A DNA stretch of 64,000 nt from Chloroflexota bacterium (GTDB lineage: Bacteria; Chloroflexota; Chloroflexia; Chloroheliales; Chloroheliaceae), in NCBI GenBank assembly GCA_028287745.1, contig JAQBPB010000052.1:1-64000 (forward strand), in the 5' to 3' direction. Below, one piece after another: positions 9,341 through 18,499 of the stretch (its first letter is position 1; each line of letters begins with the position of its first letter). The translations under genes and the position numbers were made by a program. A model generated the notes under the pieces. That model saw nothing but the letters and a program-made list of their open reading frames with translations. It was not told the origin of the DNA and ran no database searches.

Positions 9341-10060
9341 TTAACCTTTTACGTTCTCTACTAATTTACCGCTTTGCGCATCTATTCGCAAGCGCAAAAC
9401 ATCGTCCCCGGTATAAAATAAGAGGTCGAAAACTAAAGGGTCGCTTTCTTTGGCCGGGGTCACCAGGCGAATGCCTATGGGTTGGTCACTCTTCGTCCCG
9501 CCGTTTTCGCGGGCCACTTGCATCAAGCGGTCGGTATCAATCAAAGTACTGAGGAGCGGCAGCTTGCGGCTTTCCAGCAAATCCGCCCGGTCTTTTGGTA
9601 AAACGTCCTCAATGCTTTTCTCGCCGCTGCTCTTGCCACCCGGCAGGGCTTTTACCAGCCAGGTGCTGTGCTGGGCCGATATCGGGTCAAAGACCTCAAA
9701 AAACCACTGGCTGGCCCGTCCGTTACTGTCCAGGCCGATTTCGCTATCGGGCGGCGTAAAGACGGCAACCAGGCTGGCTTTGCTATTCCAGGCGGTAATC
9801 ATTGGCGAAACGACCGCATAGGCTGCCTTCATGGTCAAACCGTCCCCCTGGGCTTCCTGAGGAGCCGCGATGGTGGGCATGCTGATACCTGCGGTGGCCG
9901 GGGTAAGGGCAGTGGCGCTGGTAGCGGCCTTAGAAGGTGTGGCTGCGGGCGTTGGTCCGGTGGTAGTCTGGGACTGGGGAGAAGGGGTAGCCTCATTGCC
10001 GCAGGCTGCCAGCAATAGGACCAGTGGTATTAAAAATAAGACTAACTTTTTAAGCTTCAA
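9341..10060 (-). CDS. Hypothetical lipoprotein
   Basis: Secreted lipid-anchored protein of 239 residues. The TTG at 10060 is preferred because AAGGAG lies ten bases before it and it gives a textbook signal (MKLKKLVLFLIP) ending in lipobox LAAC. A TTG start at 10084 is possible but has no site. After the lipidated Cys comes a Ser/Thr/Pro/Gln-rich linker to about residue 60. The globular part has alternating hydrophobic strands (WFFEVFDP, STWLVKALPGG, LVFDLLFYTGDDVLRLRID) and resembles small PepSY-like or outer-surface beta domains, but no family is certain. First gene of a two-gene minus-strand unit. Confidence 0.75.
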   Translation of the reverse strand: MKLKKLVLFLIPLVLLLAACGNEATPSPQSQTTTGPTPAATPSKAATSATALTPATAGISMPTIAAPQEAQGDGLTMKAAYAVVSPMITAWNSKASLVAVFTPPDSEIGLDSNGRASQWFFEVFDPISAQHSTWLVKALPGGKSSGEKSIEDVLPKDRADLLESRKLPLLSTLIDTDRLMQVARENGGTKSDQPIGIRLVTPAKESDPLVFDLLFYTGDDVLRLRIDAQSGKLVENVKG

Positions 10061-10228
10061 ACTGCTAATTTCTCCTTCATTCAAAGGATTACTTCAAGAT
10101 TCAAGTTCACCAGAGCCAAATTGTAAACAACCTTACAAGCTGCCACAATAGGACCTATAGTATCATAATACCGCCCAAAATTGTTACGGTGCTGCTTAAT
10201 CCACTGATTTTTAATGTGGTATAAGCGG

Positions 10229-11572
10229 CTAAGCCGGGGGTTCAAAGGCGGCCGCCTGCGGCTGTACCAGCCCCGGAGCGGCCTGTTTGGCCGGGGAAGC
10301 GGGCATTTTTCTAACAAGGCGGCCGGGGCTGCTTTCCGGCCCGGCCAGGGCCTGGTTGATTTGATCTGAAAACGAAGAAATAATCAGCAGATTGCGGGTT
10401 TCACTTAAACCTTCGAAACCCGCTTGCCCTTCATTACCGGGAGCGGTTTTAACTACCACCCTGTAACAGGAGCCCTTTCTCTCGGTCCCTTTTGTAATGG
10501 CCGCGATGGTTTCGTCCAGGGTTTCAAACTCCCGCTGGACCCTTACAAAGACCAGCCGCCCGTTTAGTTCCTTCTTGAGAATGGCATCTATTCCCTTGTT
10601 CCTCGGTATCACCGTATAGTCAAGGCCCGCCAGGTGTTTAAGGGCGTCAGCGGCTTTGTGCAAATAACTGCCCCGGCCTATATTCAGCACCACTGATTCT
10701 GTTTTAACCGGGTTTTCCAGCCTGGTAGCGGCCAGGTTACAGGCGGATTCGGAAATATCGATGCCTATACTACGCCTGCCAAGCAAACTGGCCGCTACCA
10801 GCGTAGTGCCGCTGCCGCAAAAAGGGTCGAGGACAAGGTCACCGGGGTCCGAGGCCAGGCTGATTATGCGCTCAAGTAAGGTGATGGGCTTCTGGGTCGG
10901 ATAGCCTACCCGTTCCTTTGCTTTTGGATTTAGAAAGGGAATTTCCCACACGTCACTCAACGGGACACCCCTTTTGGCCCCGTTGATAATATAATCACCA
11001 TCTTCATCAATTGCATAAGCCGATTTCCCGCGCCAATCTCTTTCACGCCTGTGCAGGATCTGGTCAACATTGGTGGTTTCCGAATAGTCGCTAAATGCCG
11101 GGTTAAACTTGAAATCAGCGGACCTGGAATAAAAGAAAATCGTCTGGTGGGCCGGAATAAGATTCTTTTGCGAGTTGGTCCACCTTTTGTAATGCCAGAT
11201 TATTTCCGACCGGAAGTTTTCTTCCCCGAAAACCTCATCTAGAATGAGATGCGCGATATGTGAAGAAGTGCTGTCACAATGGAAAAATAGACTGCCAGTA
11301 GGTTTTAGAATCTGTTTGAAAAGGCTTATTCGGCTGCGTATGAATTGGGAATACTCATTTTTAGAATCCCATCTATCGGAATAGGAGAAGAGAGTGTTTC
11401 CGTCCCTGGTAGAAAGGGAGTGGTCCTTTTGCGTGCCAAAAGGCGGGTCCAGGTAGATTAAATCAACCCCCTGGATGTTTCTTTCGCGGATAACTTCCAG
11501 GCAATCCCCGTTATATACCGCTGCCACCTGGGGAACCCTTAGATGGGTTATATCTCCATATTTTTTCGCCAC
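10229..11572 (-). CDS. Site-specific DNA methyltransferase (beta-class order) with C-terminal extension
   Basis: Adenine-N6 or cytosine-N4 methyltransferase of 447 residues. The catalytic motif DPPF is at residues 42-45 and precedes the SAM-binding motif DPFCGSGTT at 249-257, the beta-class order. The GYPTQKP element before motif I is typical of type III-like and orphan enzymes. Residues after about 300 form an extra domain with a GxD...VRVQ pattern reminiscent of a PD-(D/E)xK nuclease core in which the catalytic (E/Q)xK would be RxQ, so cleavage is not expected. A Pro/Ala-rich tail ends it. No restriction or specificity gene is adjacent, so it is probably a solitary or regulatory methylase. 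Start is GTG at 11572, behind a good promoter. Confidence 0.88.
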   Translation of the reverse strand: MAKKYGDITHLRVPQVAAVYNGDCLEVIRERNIQGVDLIYLDPPFGTQKDHSLSTRDGNTLFSYSDRWDSKNEYSQFIRSRISLFKQILKPTGSLFFHCDSTSSHIAHLILDEVFGEENFRSEIIWHYKRWTNSQKNLIPAHQTIFFYSRSADFKFNPAFSDYSETTNVDQILHRRERDWRGKSAYAIDEDGDYIINGAKRGVPLSDVWEIPFLNPKAKERVGYPTQKPITLLERIISLASDPGDLVLDPFCGSGTTLVAASLLGRRSIGIDISESACNLAATRLENPVKTESVVLNIGRGSYLHKAADALKHLAGLDYTVIPRNKGIDAILKKELNGRLVFVRVQREFETLDETIAAITKGTERKGSCYRVVVKTAPGNEGQAGFEGLSETRNLLIISSFSDQINQALAGPESSPGRLVRKMPASPAKQAAPGLVQPQAAAFEPPA

Positions 11573-11665
11573 TGCTACAATTTTTCTTCTACGGCTGTAT
11601 CCATATTGGTATGCCTTCGCGGGTTGTTGATTGTGGAATTTACGGCCCTTTACTGTACCGGGCCT

Positions 11666-11694
11666 ATTATAACTTACTGCCAGGACGCTAACAA
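11666..11694 (-). promoter_or_regulatory. Sigma70-type promoter of the DNA methyltransferase
   Basis: On the minus strand TTGTTA (11694-11689) is followed after exactly 17 bp by a perfect TATAAT (11671-11666). Transcription would begin near 11659, about 85 bases before the GTG start. Confidence 0.6.
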
Positions 11695-11839
11695 TCCGGG
11701 GAACGGCCCGGCCAGGCCCTTAACTTGCCAGCAAGACCCGAACGTTATAACATAGGTTTGTCCTGGAGTAAATAGACTTTAACCAGTCTGAATTTGGGCC
11801 TGGAAAATAGATTTACACGGAATAGAAAAGGTTAATTCT

Positions 11840-12811
11840 ATGAATTTATACCCTTTAAGATTGGAGCCCCAGGTCAAAGAAATAGTCTGGGGTGGTAGCT
11901 GGTTGGCCGGAGAATTGGGGCGGTCCACCGACCTGGCCGCAAAGCTCGGTGAGAGTTGGGAAGCGTTTTCAGCCACTAAAGTCACCAACGGTGACCTGGC
12001 CGGGCGCAAATTGAGTGACCTGTTTGAACAAGACCCCGTAAAATACTTTGGTGAGAAAAGCAGTTCCTACCCCAAATTTCCCTTGCTGGTAAAATTTATT
12101 GACGCGCGGGAAAATCTGTCGGTCCAGGTCCACCCGGATAACGCCCTGGCCCAGCAACTTGAAAATTATCCCTACGGCAAGACCGAATTCTGGTACGTCA
12201 TACAGGCTCAGGCCGGGGCGGAAATTTGCTATGGGCTAAACGAAACGGCCCGAAACCTGGACCAGCTAAAAGAAGCTTTAAGCCAGCAAGACCTTTTACG
12301 CTACCTGCAAAAAGTGCCGGTCCGTGAGGGTGACGTGGTTTATCTTCCGGCCGGGACGGTCCACGCCCTGACCAAAGGCATCGTAGTCTACGAGTTGCAG
12401 CAGGATACCGATATAACCTACCGCCTGTATGACTGGGGCCGCACCGGACGCGAGATTCACATCGAAAAGGGTCTGAAAGCCATCAAACTTGATAATCCTA
12501 ATCCCAAAGTGACCCACCCGGAACTTGAACCGCTGGGCGGATACGCCCACGCCCGGCTGGTCGAAAGCGAGTATTTCACCGCCGAACTCTACAGCGTAGA
12601 GGACCGGGCCGGACTGGCCGCCAAACCGGACAGCTTTAACCTGCTCACGGTCCTGGAAGGCACCGGGAAGCTTGCGCCGGAAGGCCGCCAGTTTGCGGAC
12701 GAGCCGCTTAAAAAGGGCGATACGCTGCTTATACCACCCGGCCTGGCGGCCCGGCTAATTTCAGATGGCACCGAAAAGCCTTTGAAAGTTATCAGCGGTA
12801 CTATCCGGTAA
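11840..12811 (+). CDS. manA: Mannose-6-phosphate isomerase, class I
   Basis: Interconverts fructose-6-phosphate and mannose-6-phosphate, a zinc enzyme of the cupin fold. The 323-residue length fits the short bacterial type. Visible signatures are the N-terminal KEIVWGG, the metal-binding stretch VQVHPDNALA (about 95-104), KTEFWYVI, and the second motif VYLPAGTVHALTKG followed by ELQQDTDITYRLYDWGR. The ATG at 11840 follows an AAAGG site. It lies 85 bp upstream of the GH38 alpha-mannosidase, which fits a role in channelling released mannose, after phosphorylation, into glycolysis or supplying mannose for glycan synthesis. Confidence 0.95.
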   Translation: MNLYPLRLEPQVKEIVWGGSWLAGELGRSTDLAAKLGESWEAFSATKVTNGDLAGRKLSDLFEQDPVKYFGEKSSSYPKFPLLVKFIDARENLSVQVHPDNALAQQLENYPYGKTEFWYVIQAQAGAEICYGLNETARNLDQLKEALSQQDLLRYLQKVPVREGDVVYLPAGTVHALTKGIVVYELQQDTDITYRLYDWGRTGREIHIEKGLKAIKLDNPNPKVTHPELEPLGGYAHARLVESEYFTAELYSVEDRAGLAAKPDSFNLLTVLEGTGKLAPEGRQFADEPLKKGDTLLIPPGLAARLISDGTEKPLKVISGTIR

Positions 12812-12896
12812 AGTTTTCTGGTCATAGCGCCGGTCTGCTTTTAGCCGTGCGGCGGTCTTTAGAAACCAGATGTAATACAAAATAGGGAGCGGTTGC

Positions 12897-15800
12897 ATGA
12901 ACTTGAGCGTAAGGAAGATTCAAAGTCGAATTGCTGAAATTGGAAAGAAGCGTTACGCGGCCAGCCAACCAATAGGAAAAGTGCGGGCCGAACGGCTTGA
13001 AGTTTCCGACGCCGAAGCAGTCTGGTTAGCCGAAGGCGACCGCTGGGGCAAGCGCGATAGTAATTACCTGGTCAGTTTTGACCTTGAAATCCCGGCCGAG
13101 TGGCGCGGCCAGACCCTGGCCCTGCACTTGAATCTTTCGGAAGTGCCGAATACCTGGCTGATAAACACGGTAGAAGGGCTGCTCTGCCTGGATGGCGAAC
13201 CCTTCCACGCCCTGGACCGCTTTCACCGCGAGATTTTGCTGCCGCCCGAAAAGACCCGCCAGGCCGGGTTGGCCGTAACGGTTAAACTCTGGACCGGTAT
13301 CGCGGCCGACTATCACGTGGTTGGCAAAATGGAACTGGCCTTGCCCAACCTTGCCGCCGACCAACTGCACCTGTTGATGAGCCTGGTCCTTGACGGCCTG
13401 ACCACTCTGCCCGAAGAGTCTCCCACCCATCAGGCCCTGTTGACGGCCCTGGAAGAAGCCTGCGCGGTGCTGGACTTCCGCCAGCCCGACCGCTCGGAAG
13501 TGTTTTACGCTTCCTGCGAAGCGGCCCTAGACGGGCTTAACCGCCGGTTGAAGGGCCTGGAACGGGCCAGCAGCGACTGGCAGCCGCACGTGGTTTCCAC
13601 CGGCCACGCCCATATCGATGTGGCCTGGCTGTGGCAGTTGAAGCATACCCGGCTGAAAGCGGCCAACACCTTCAGTACGGCCCTGTACCACATGGACCGC
13701 TACCCCCATTTTATCTTTACCCAGAGCCAGCCCCAGCTTTACCAGTATGTTAAAGAGGACCAACCGGCCCTGTACGAACGCATCAAGCAAAAAGTCGCCA
13801 GCGGCCAGTGGGAGCCGGAGGGCGCGATGTGGGTCGAGGCTGATACTAACCTTACCGGTGGCGAAAGCCTGGTCCGGCAGTTCCTGTTCGGGCAGCGCTT
13901 CTTCCGCGAGGAGTTTGGCCGGACTTCCAAAGTTCTGTGGTTGCCGGACGTCTTTGGTTACAGCGCCGCACTGCCCCAGTTGATTAAAGGGGCCGGGGCC
14001 GACTACTTTATTACGACCAAAATTAGCTGGAACGAAACCAACCGGGTGCCGATGGATACCTTCTGGTGGGAGGGCCTGGACGGCAGCCGGGTGCTGGCCC
14101 ATTTCATCACGGCCCAGAATGACGACCATTCCCAGACCTATTACACCTATAACGGCGAGATGCGGCCAGAAGTGCTGGCCCTTTCCTGGAAGAACTACCG
14201 CCATAAAGAGATTAACCGGGAACTGCTGCTGGCCTACGGCTATGGCGATGGCGGGGGCGGCCCGACCCGCCCGATGGTCGAAGCGGCCGGACTACTGCAG
14301 CACTCGCTCAGCCCGGAACTGCCGACCGCCGCAACCGGAAAAATTGCCGACTTTATGGATAAGCTGGCCGGACGGGCCGGCCAGGACCCACGGCTGCCCG
14401 AATGGGTCGGCGAACTTTACCTGGAATTTCACCGGGGCACCTACACCAGCCAGGCCCGGGTCAAACGCGCCAACCGGTTGGCCGAACGCGACCTGCATAA
14501 TGCCGAGTTTCTAGCCAGCAGCGCCCTGGCCATGACCGGGAAGGCTTATCCACAGCAAGATCTCAGCGAAGCCTGGAAGATTGTCCTGACCCACCAGTTC
14601 CACGATATTCTGCCGGGTTCGTCAATTGGCGAGGTTTACTCGGACGCAGTTGAGAATTACGCCCAGGTTTCCGGGATTACCGGCCGCCTGATTGCGGAAG
14701 CCGGGCAAAGCCTGGTCGAAAACCTGGCCGCGCCGGACGGAGCCCTGGTGGTTTTTAACCCGGTATCCTGGGACCGCAGCGAGCCGGTTGAAATCGACCA
14801 ATCCCAGGCTGAAAAGCTGGGACTGCCCTATCAAAACCTGGCGGACGGTCAGGCCCTGGTCCAGGCCGGGACCGTTCCATCATTTGGTTATCGCTCCTTC
14901 GCGCCACCGGCCAACCCTACCACCGGCCAGGCAAACGGGCTTTCGGTTTCTTCTGACTGGTTAGAGAATAAATATTACCGCCTGGAACTGGACAGCCAGG
15001 GCCAGATTACCCGCTTGTTGGACAAAGCCGGGTACGGCGGTGCGGGCCGCGAGGTGTTGCAGCCGGGCCAGCCGGGCAACGTCTTGCAGTTCTTCGAGGA
15101 TAAGCCGGTCGAGTATGACGCCTGGAACATTGACGCCTACTACGAGCAGAAAAGCTACCGCCCGGACCAGGCTCCAACCATTACGGTAGTTGAGCAGGGA
15201 CCGCTGCGGGGCGGCCTAAAACTGGAATGGCTCTACCAGGGCCGTACCCGGATTACCCAGCACCTATATATCTATGCCGAATCGCGCCGGATTGATTTCG
15301 TGACCGAGGTGGATTGGCAGGAACGCCAGACCTTGCTGAAAGTGGCTTTCCCGGTGGAAGTCCGGAACGGCCGGGCGACCGCCGAAATCCAGTTTGGTAA
15401 CCTGGAACGGTCCACCCACCGCAACACCGGTTGGGACAAGGCCCGGTTCGAAACCTGCGCCCATAAGTGGGTTGACCTTTCCGAAGGCGACTACGGGGTA
15501 GCCCTTTTGAATGATTGTAAATACGGCTACGATATCCATGACTCAACTATGCGCCTGACCCTCCTGCGCGGCCCGATTTCGCCGGACCCGCTAGGCGACC
15601 TGGGCCTGCACCGGTTCACCTACAGCCTGCTGCCCCACGCCGGGGGCTGGTTTGAAGGTGGAGTTCACCGGGCGGCTTACGAGTTGAATAACCCGCTGCT
15701 GCCTGTGTTTAAAGCCGGTACTGCTACTGCCGGTCAAAACAAGGCCCCAGGCGAGCCGGAATTTTCGCTGGTGCAGGTCGAACCCTCAAACGTGGTGGTG

Positions 15801-16028
15801 GAAACCGTCAAGCGGGCCGAGGATAGCAACGGCCTGGTTGTGCGCCTGTACGAATGTGCCAACCGGCGCGGCCCGTTCAGCCTGAGATTCCCCTGGCCGA
15901 TCGCTTCCGCTTCCGAAGTCAACCTTCTGGAAGAGGAAAAGGCGGCGGTCCAGGTTAGCGGCAACGGTCAGACCATTAAAGGATTCTTGAAACCGTTTGA
16001 AATCAAGACTTTCCTGGTCAACTTCTAA
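12897..16028 (+). CDS. Alpha-mannosidase, glycoside hydrolase family 38
   Basis: Retaining zinc-dependent exo-alpha-mannosidase of 1043 residues, the usual length of the cytosolic/vacuolar Ams1-type branch. The zinc ligands lie in GHAHIDVAWLW (His239, Asp241), and the catalytic nucleophile is Asp351 in WLPDVFGYSAALPQ. A further HQFHDILPGSSI motif marks the start of the middle helical domain. The C-terminal half is the beta-sandwich GH38C region. No signal peptide is seen, so it should act inside the cell on imported or recycled mannosides. The ATG at 12897 has a GGGAG site. Placement after manA suggests a mannose salvage unit. Confidence 0.95.
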   Translation: MNLSVRKIQSRIAEIGKKRYAASQPIGKVRAERLEVSDAEAVWLAEGDRWGKRDSNYLVSFDLEIPAEWRGQTLALHLNLSEVPNTWLINTVEGLLCLDGEPFHALDRFHREILLPPEKTRQAGLAVTVKLWTGIAADYHVVGKMELALPNLAADQLHLLMSLVLDGLTTLPEESPTHQALLTALEEACAVLDFRQPDRSEVFYASCEAALDGLNRRLKGLERASSDWQPHVVSTGHAHIDVAWLWQLKHTRLKAANTFSTALYHMDRYPHFIFTQSQPQLYQYVKEDQPALYERIKQKVASGQWEPEGAMWVEADTNLTGGESLVRQFLFGQRFFREEFGRTSKVLWLPDVFGYSAALPQLIKGAGADYFITTKISWNETNRVPMDTFWWEGLDGSRVLAHFITAQNDDHSQTYYTYNGEMRPEVLALSWKNYRHKEINRELLLAYGYGDGGGGPTRPMVEAAGLLQHSLSPELPTAATGKIADFMDKLAGRAGQDPRLPEWVGELYLEFHRGTYTSQARVKRANRLAERDLHNAEFLASSALAMTGKAYPQQDLSEAWKIVLTHQFHDILPGSSIGEVYSDAVENYAQVSGITGRLIAEAGQSLVENLAAPDGALVVFNPVSWDRSEPVEIDQSQAEKLGLPYQNLADGQALVQAGTVPSFGYRSFAPPANPTTGQANGLSVSSDWLENKYYRLELDSQGQITRLLDKAGYGGAGREVLQPGQPGNVLQFFEDKPVEYDAWNIDAYYEQKSYRPDQAPTITVVEQGPLRGGLKLEWLYQGRTRITQHLYIYAESRRIDFVTEVDWQERQTLLKVAFPVEVRNGRATAEIQFGNLERSTHRNTGWDKARFETCAHKWVDLSEGDYGVALLNDCKYGYDIHDSTMRLTLLRGPISPDPLGDLGLHRFTYSLLPHAGGWFEGGVHRAAYELNNPLLPVFKAGTATAGQNKAPGEPEFSLVQVEPSNVVVETVKRAEDSNGLVVRLYECANRRGPFSLRFPWPIASASEVNLLEEEKAAVQVSGNGQTIKGFLKPFEIKTFLVNF

Positions 16029-16063
16029 GCGCCTGGGCCGGTGTAAACCGTTCGAAAGCCTTG

Positions 16064-16072
16064 TGGTATAAT
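16064..16072 (+). promoter_or_regulatory. Extended -10 promoter
   Basis: TGGTATAAT is a perfect extended -10 element (TG-n-TATAAT) in the gap after the mannosidase gene, 60 bases before the TTG start at 16133. No convincing -35 is needed for this class. Confidence 0.5.
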
Positions 16073-16132
16073 CCGGGCTTAAATGCGGTCTTTTGGTCCC
16101 GGCTTTTAACATAGTATTTGGAGATATCCGGC

Positions 16133-18490
16133 TTGCAAACTCGCCCTCGTCCCCCGGCTCAACCTGAAGAAAATTCCGAAGTTGGGCCGGAAACTACCAC
16201 TACCCGGGTTTCCGGCCGCGGCTGGCTGACCGGCGACCGTTTAAAACACGCCTTGAATGTGGGCCTGACCCTGACCGGGCTGGCCCTGGCTTTCCTTTAT
16301 GTCAGTAAAGGTTGGTCGGGTTATGGGCGAATACCGGGCGGGCGCAAGCTGGTGCTTGGAGTTCTTCTTTTGGCCGGGGCCGGGCTTTTGGCCGGGCGAG
16401 TCCTACCCTATACCCGCTGGCAGGCGGTCCGGCAGAGCCTTACCGAAAAGCTGACCGGCCGAATGGTCCGCGAGTGGTCGCCGGTCGGGTTACTGCTGGC
16501 GGTCGCTTTTGCCCTGCGGCTGTGGGGCACCAATTTCGGGTTGCCCTATCTGGAACACGTTGATGAATGGAACGTTGCCGAACGGGCCTTGCACATGGCC
16601 CAGACCGGCAACTTCGACCCCCTGAGTTACCGCCATCCCGGCCTGGCCGATAACGACCGGCAGGCTTTTACCTACCCAACTTTTACGACTTACCTTGAAA
16701 CCGGCGTGTTTGTCGTCCGGTTCTTGCAGGGGGTCGCGGCCGGCAAATACGATGGCACCAACGCCATGGGCTCGTTCTATAACAAACCCGATTTCTACCT
16801 GTGGGGCCGGGCGCTAATCGCGCTTATGGGCGCCGGGACGGTTTTGCTGGTCTTTTTACTTGGCAAGCGGGTCTACAACTACCGGGTGGGCCTGGTCGCC
16901 GCGACTTTCCTGACCTTCTTCTATCTTCACGCCCTTAACTCGCACTGGCTGACCACCGACGTACCGAGCGGTTTTATGGCCCTGCTGCCTTTCTTCTGGA
17001 TTCTGCCAATCCTGCACGGGCGCGAGGAACGCCGTAATTACCTGCTGGCCGGGTTTCTGGCCGGTCTGGCGGTGGCGACCAAGTATAATAATGCCCTGAT
17101 TTTGCTGCCGCTGGTGCTGGCCCATTTGTTTGGCCGTCCGCCCCGGCAGTGGGTCAGTTTCAAACTGCCCCTGGCTTTCCTGGCGGCGGGCGCCGGTTTC
17201 TTTGTGGGAGCGCCTTTTGTCGTCTTTCACCTGCCCCAGTTCTTTACCGACCTGGCCGCGATTATCAACCATTACCAGAATATCGGCCATCCGGGTTATG
17301 AAAGCAACAATAACTGGCTGCAATATATCAGCTTTATCCTGGCCGACAACCTTGTAGTTACCTGGTTGGGCCTGGCGGGCGTCTTGCTGGCCCTGGTCCG
17401 GCACACCCGGTGCGACCTGGTGCTGCTATCCTTCCCGCTGCTAACCTACCTGCAACTTTCTTCTTACAAAGTGAATTTCAGCCGGAACCTGATGCCCGTC
17501 ATCCCGTTCCTGGTGATTTTCGCGGCCCTGGCCCTGGTAGTCGGGCTTGGTTGGCTGTGGCAGAAATTAGGCCCGAAGCTGGCAAGCCTGCCCATGTCTA
17601 AACATGCTCACCACCTGGCCCTGGGCCTGGTGGTGCTGGTAGCGGTCGCCGGTCCGGCCCTGACAATCTGGCAGTACAACAGTTATAACGCCCAGCCGAC
17701 CAACCGGGCCCGGGCCACCAGCTGGATTGAGGCCAACTTGCCGCACGGCGCGAAGTTATGGCTGGAACCTTTTTCAACCCACCTGGTGCCCCGGACAGAT
17801 TTCCGCCTGGAAGGCGGCAAGGGCGTGCTGTCTAACCCGCTGGAATGGTACGCCGCTAACGGCTTTCACTATGTGGTGCTGTCGGAAGCCTACTATAAAG
17901 AAGCGCTTGAAAGTGGTAACGCCAATGTGCGGGCCAGCTACAGTGCCCTGACCGGGGGGCCATACCCGGCCGGGTTCAGCCTGGTCCAGGACTTTAAGCA
18001 GAATGAAACCGACCGGCCCGGTGCCCGGATTGTTATTCTAAAGACGTCTTTGCCGCTCCTTTTAAGCGAGGCTGAACTGGCCCGGCAGGCCCGCCCGCTT
18101 GCCCTCGACTTTAGCGGCCAGATAAAGCTGGCCGGGTACCAGGCCCCCGATACGGCCCGGCCCGGGCAAACCCTGAATATCGGCCTGTACTGGCAGACTG
18201 TCAAAACTCCCGCCCTGAACTATACGACTTTCTTGCACTTGCTTAATTCGGAGGGTACAAAGGTCGCCCAGGTGGACCTGCCGCCTTTCGCGGGCACCCG
18301 GCCTACTACAAGCTGGCAGCCCGGCGAATTAGTCCGGGACGAATATCCGTTGAGCTTGCCGGACGGCCTGCCCGCCGGGAAGTACCGCCTGGTGGTTGGT
18401 CTGTACCAGCCGGACGGCCCGCGTTTGAACCTGGCGGACGGCCGGATCGAAGCCGAGATTTTCTCGCTGGAAGTATCGGCAGCAAAGTAA
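16133..18490 (+). CDS. Glycosyltransferase family 39-like membrane protein
   Basis: Lipid-linked sugar transferase candidate of 785 residues. The start is set at TTG 16133 because GGAG (16120-16123) is nine bases upstream; a TTG at 16118 would overlap that site. After a polar N-terminus come about ten to twelve membrane helices. The first large outer loop carries the acidic pair in HVDEWNVAERALHM, the position of the catalytic Asp/Glu in GT39/ArnT proteins, and TTDVPSGFMALLPFF is a typical later loop. After about residue 640 there is a soluble beta-sandwich domain (KLAGYQAP to the C-terminus) often appended to such proteins in Chloroflexota. Substrate unknown; the mannose genes upstream make a mannosyl donor plausible. 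The next gene begins after a 9-bp gap. Confidence 0.85.
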   Translation: MQTRPRPPAQPEENSEVGPETTTTRVSGRGWLTGDRLKHALNVGLTLTGLALAFLYVSKGWSGYGRIPGGRKLVLGVLLLAGAGLLAGRVLPYTRWQAVRQSLTEKLTGRMVREWSPVGLLLAVAFALRLWGTNFGLPYLEHVDEWNVAERALHMAQTGNFDPLSYRHPGLADNDRQAFTYPTFTTYLETGVFVVRFLQGVAAGKYDGTNAMGSFYNKPDFYLWGRALIALMGAGTVLLVFLLGKRVYNYRVGLVAATFLTFFYLHALNSHWLTTDVPSGFMALLPFFWILPILHGREERRNYLLAGFLAGLAVATKYNNALILLPLVLAHLFGRPPRQWVSFKLPLAFLAAGAGFFVGAPFVVFHLPQFFTDLAAIINHYQNIGHPGYESNNNWLQYISFILADNLVVTWLGLAGVLLALVRHTRCDLVLLSFPLLTYLQLSSYKVNFSRNLMPVIPFLVIFAALALVVGLGWLWQKLGPKLASLPMSKHAHHLALGLVVLVAVAGPALTIWQYNSYNAQPTNRARATSWIEANLPHGAKLWLEPFSTHLVPRTDFRLEGGKGVLSNPLEWYAANGFHYVVLSEAYYKEALESGNANVRASYSALTGGPYPAGFSLVQDFKQNETDRPGARIVILKTSLPLLLSEAELARQARPLALDFSGQIKLAGYQAPDTARPGQTLNIGLYWQTVKTPALNYTTFLHLLNSEGTKVAQVDLPPFAGTRPTTSWQPGELVRDEYPLSLPDGLPAGKYRLVVGLYQPDGPRLNLADGRIEAEIFSLEVSAAK

Positions 18491-18499
18491 CTTAAAACC

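Noticed and set aside
9450-10151. Plus-strand frames opposite the lipoprotein
   Set aside because: Antisense to a protein with a clear signal peptide and lipobox; low-complexity Gly/Val-rich translations.
11543-11755. 70-codon plus-strand frame
   Set aside because: Overlaps the methyltransferase start and its promoter and has no recognisable features.
13527-14204. 225-codon minus-strand frame
   Set aside because: Lies entirely antisense to the GH38 alpha-mannosidase; GC-rich codon use creates long antisense frames. The same holds for frames at 16856-17404, 51316-51924, 56482-57243, 60348-60872 and 61603-62121.
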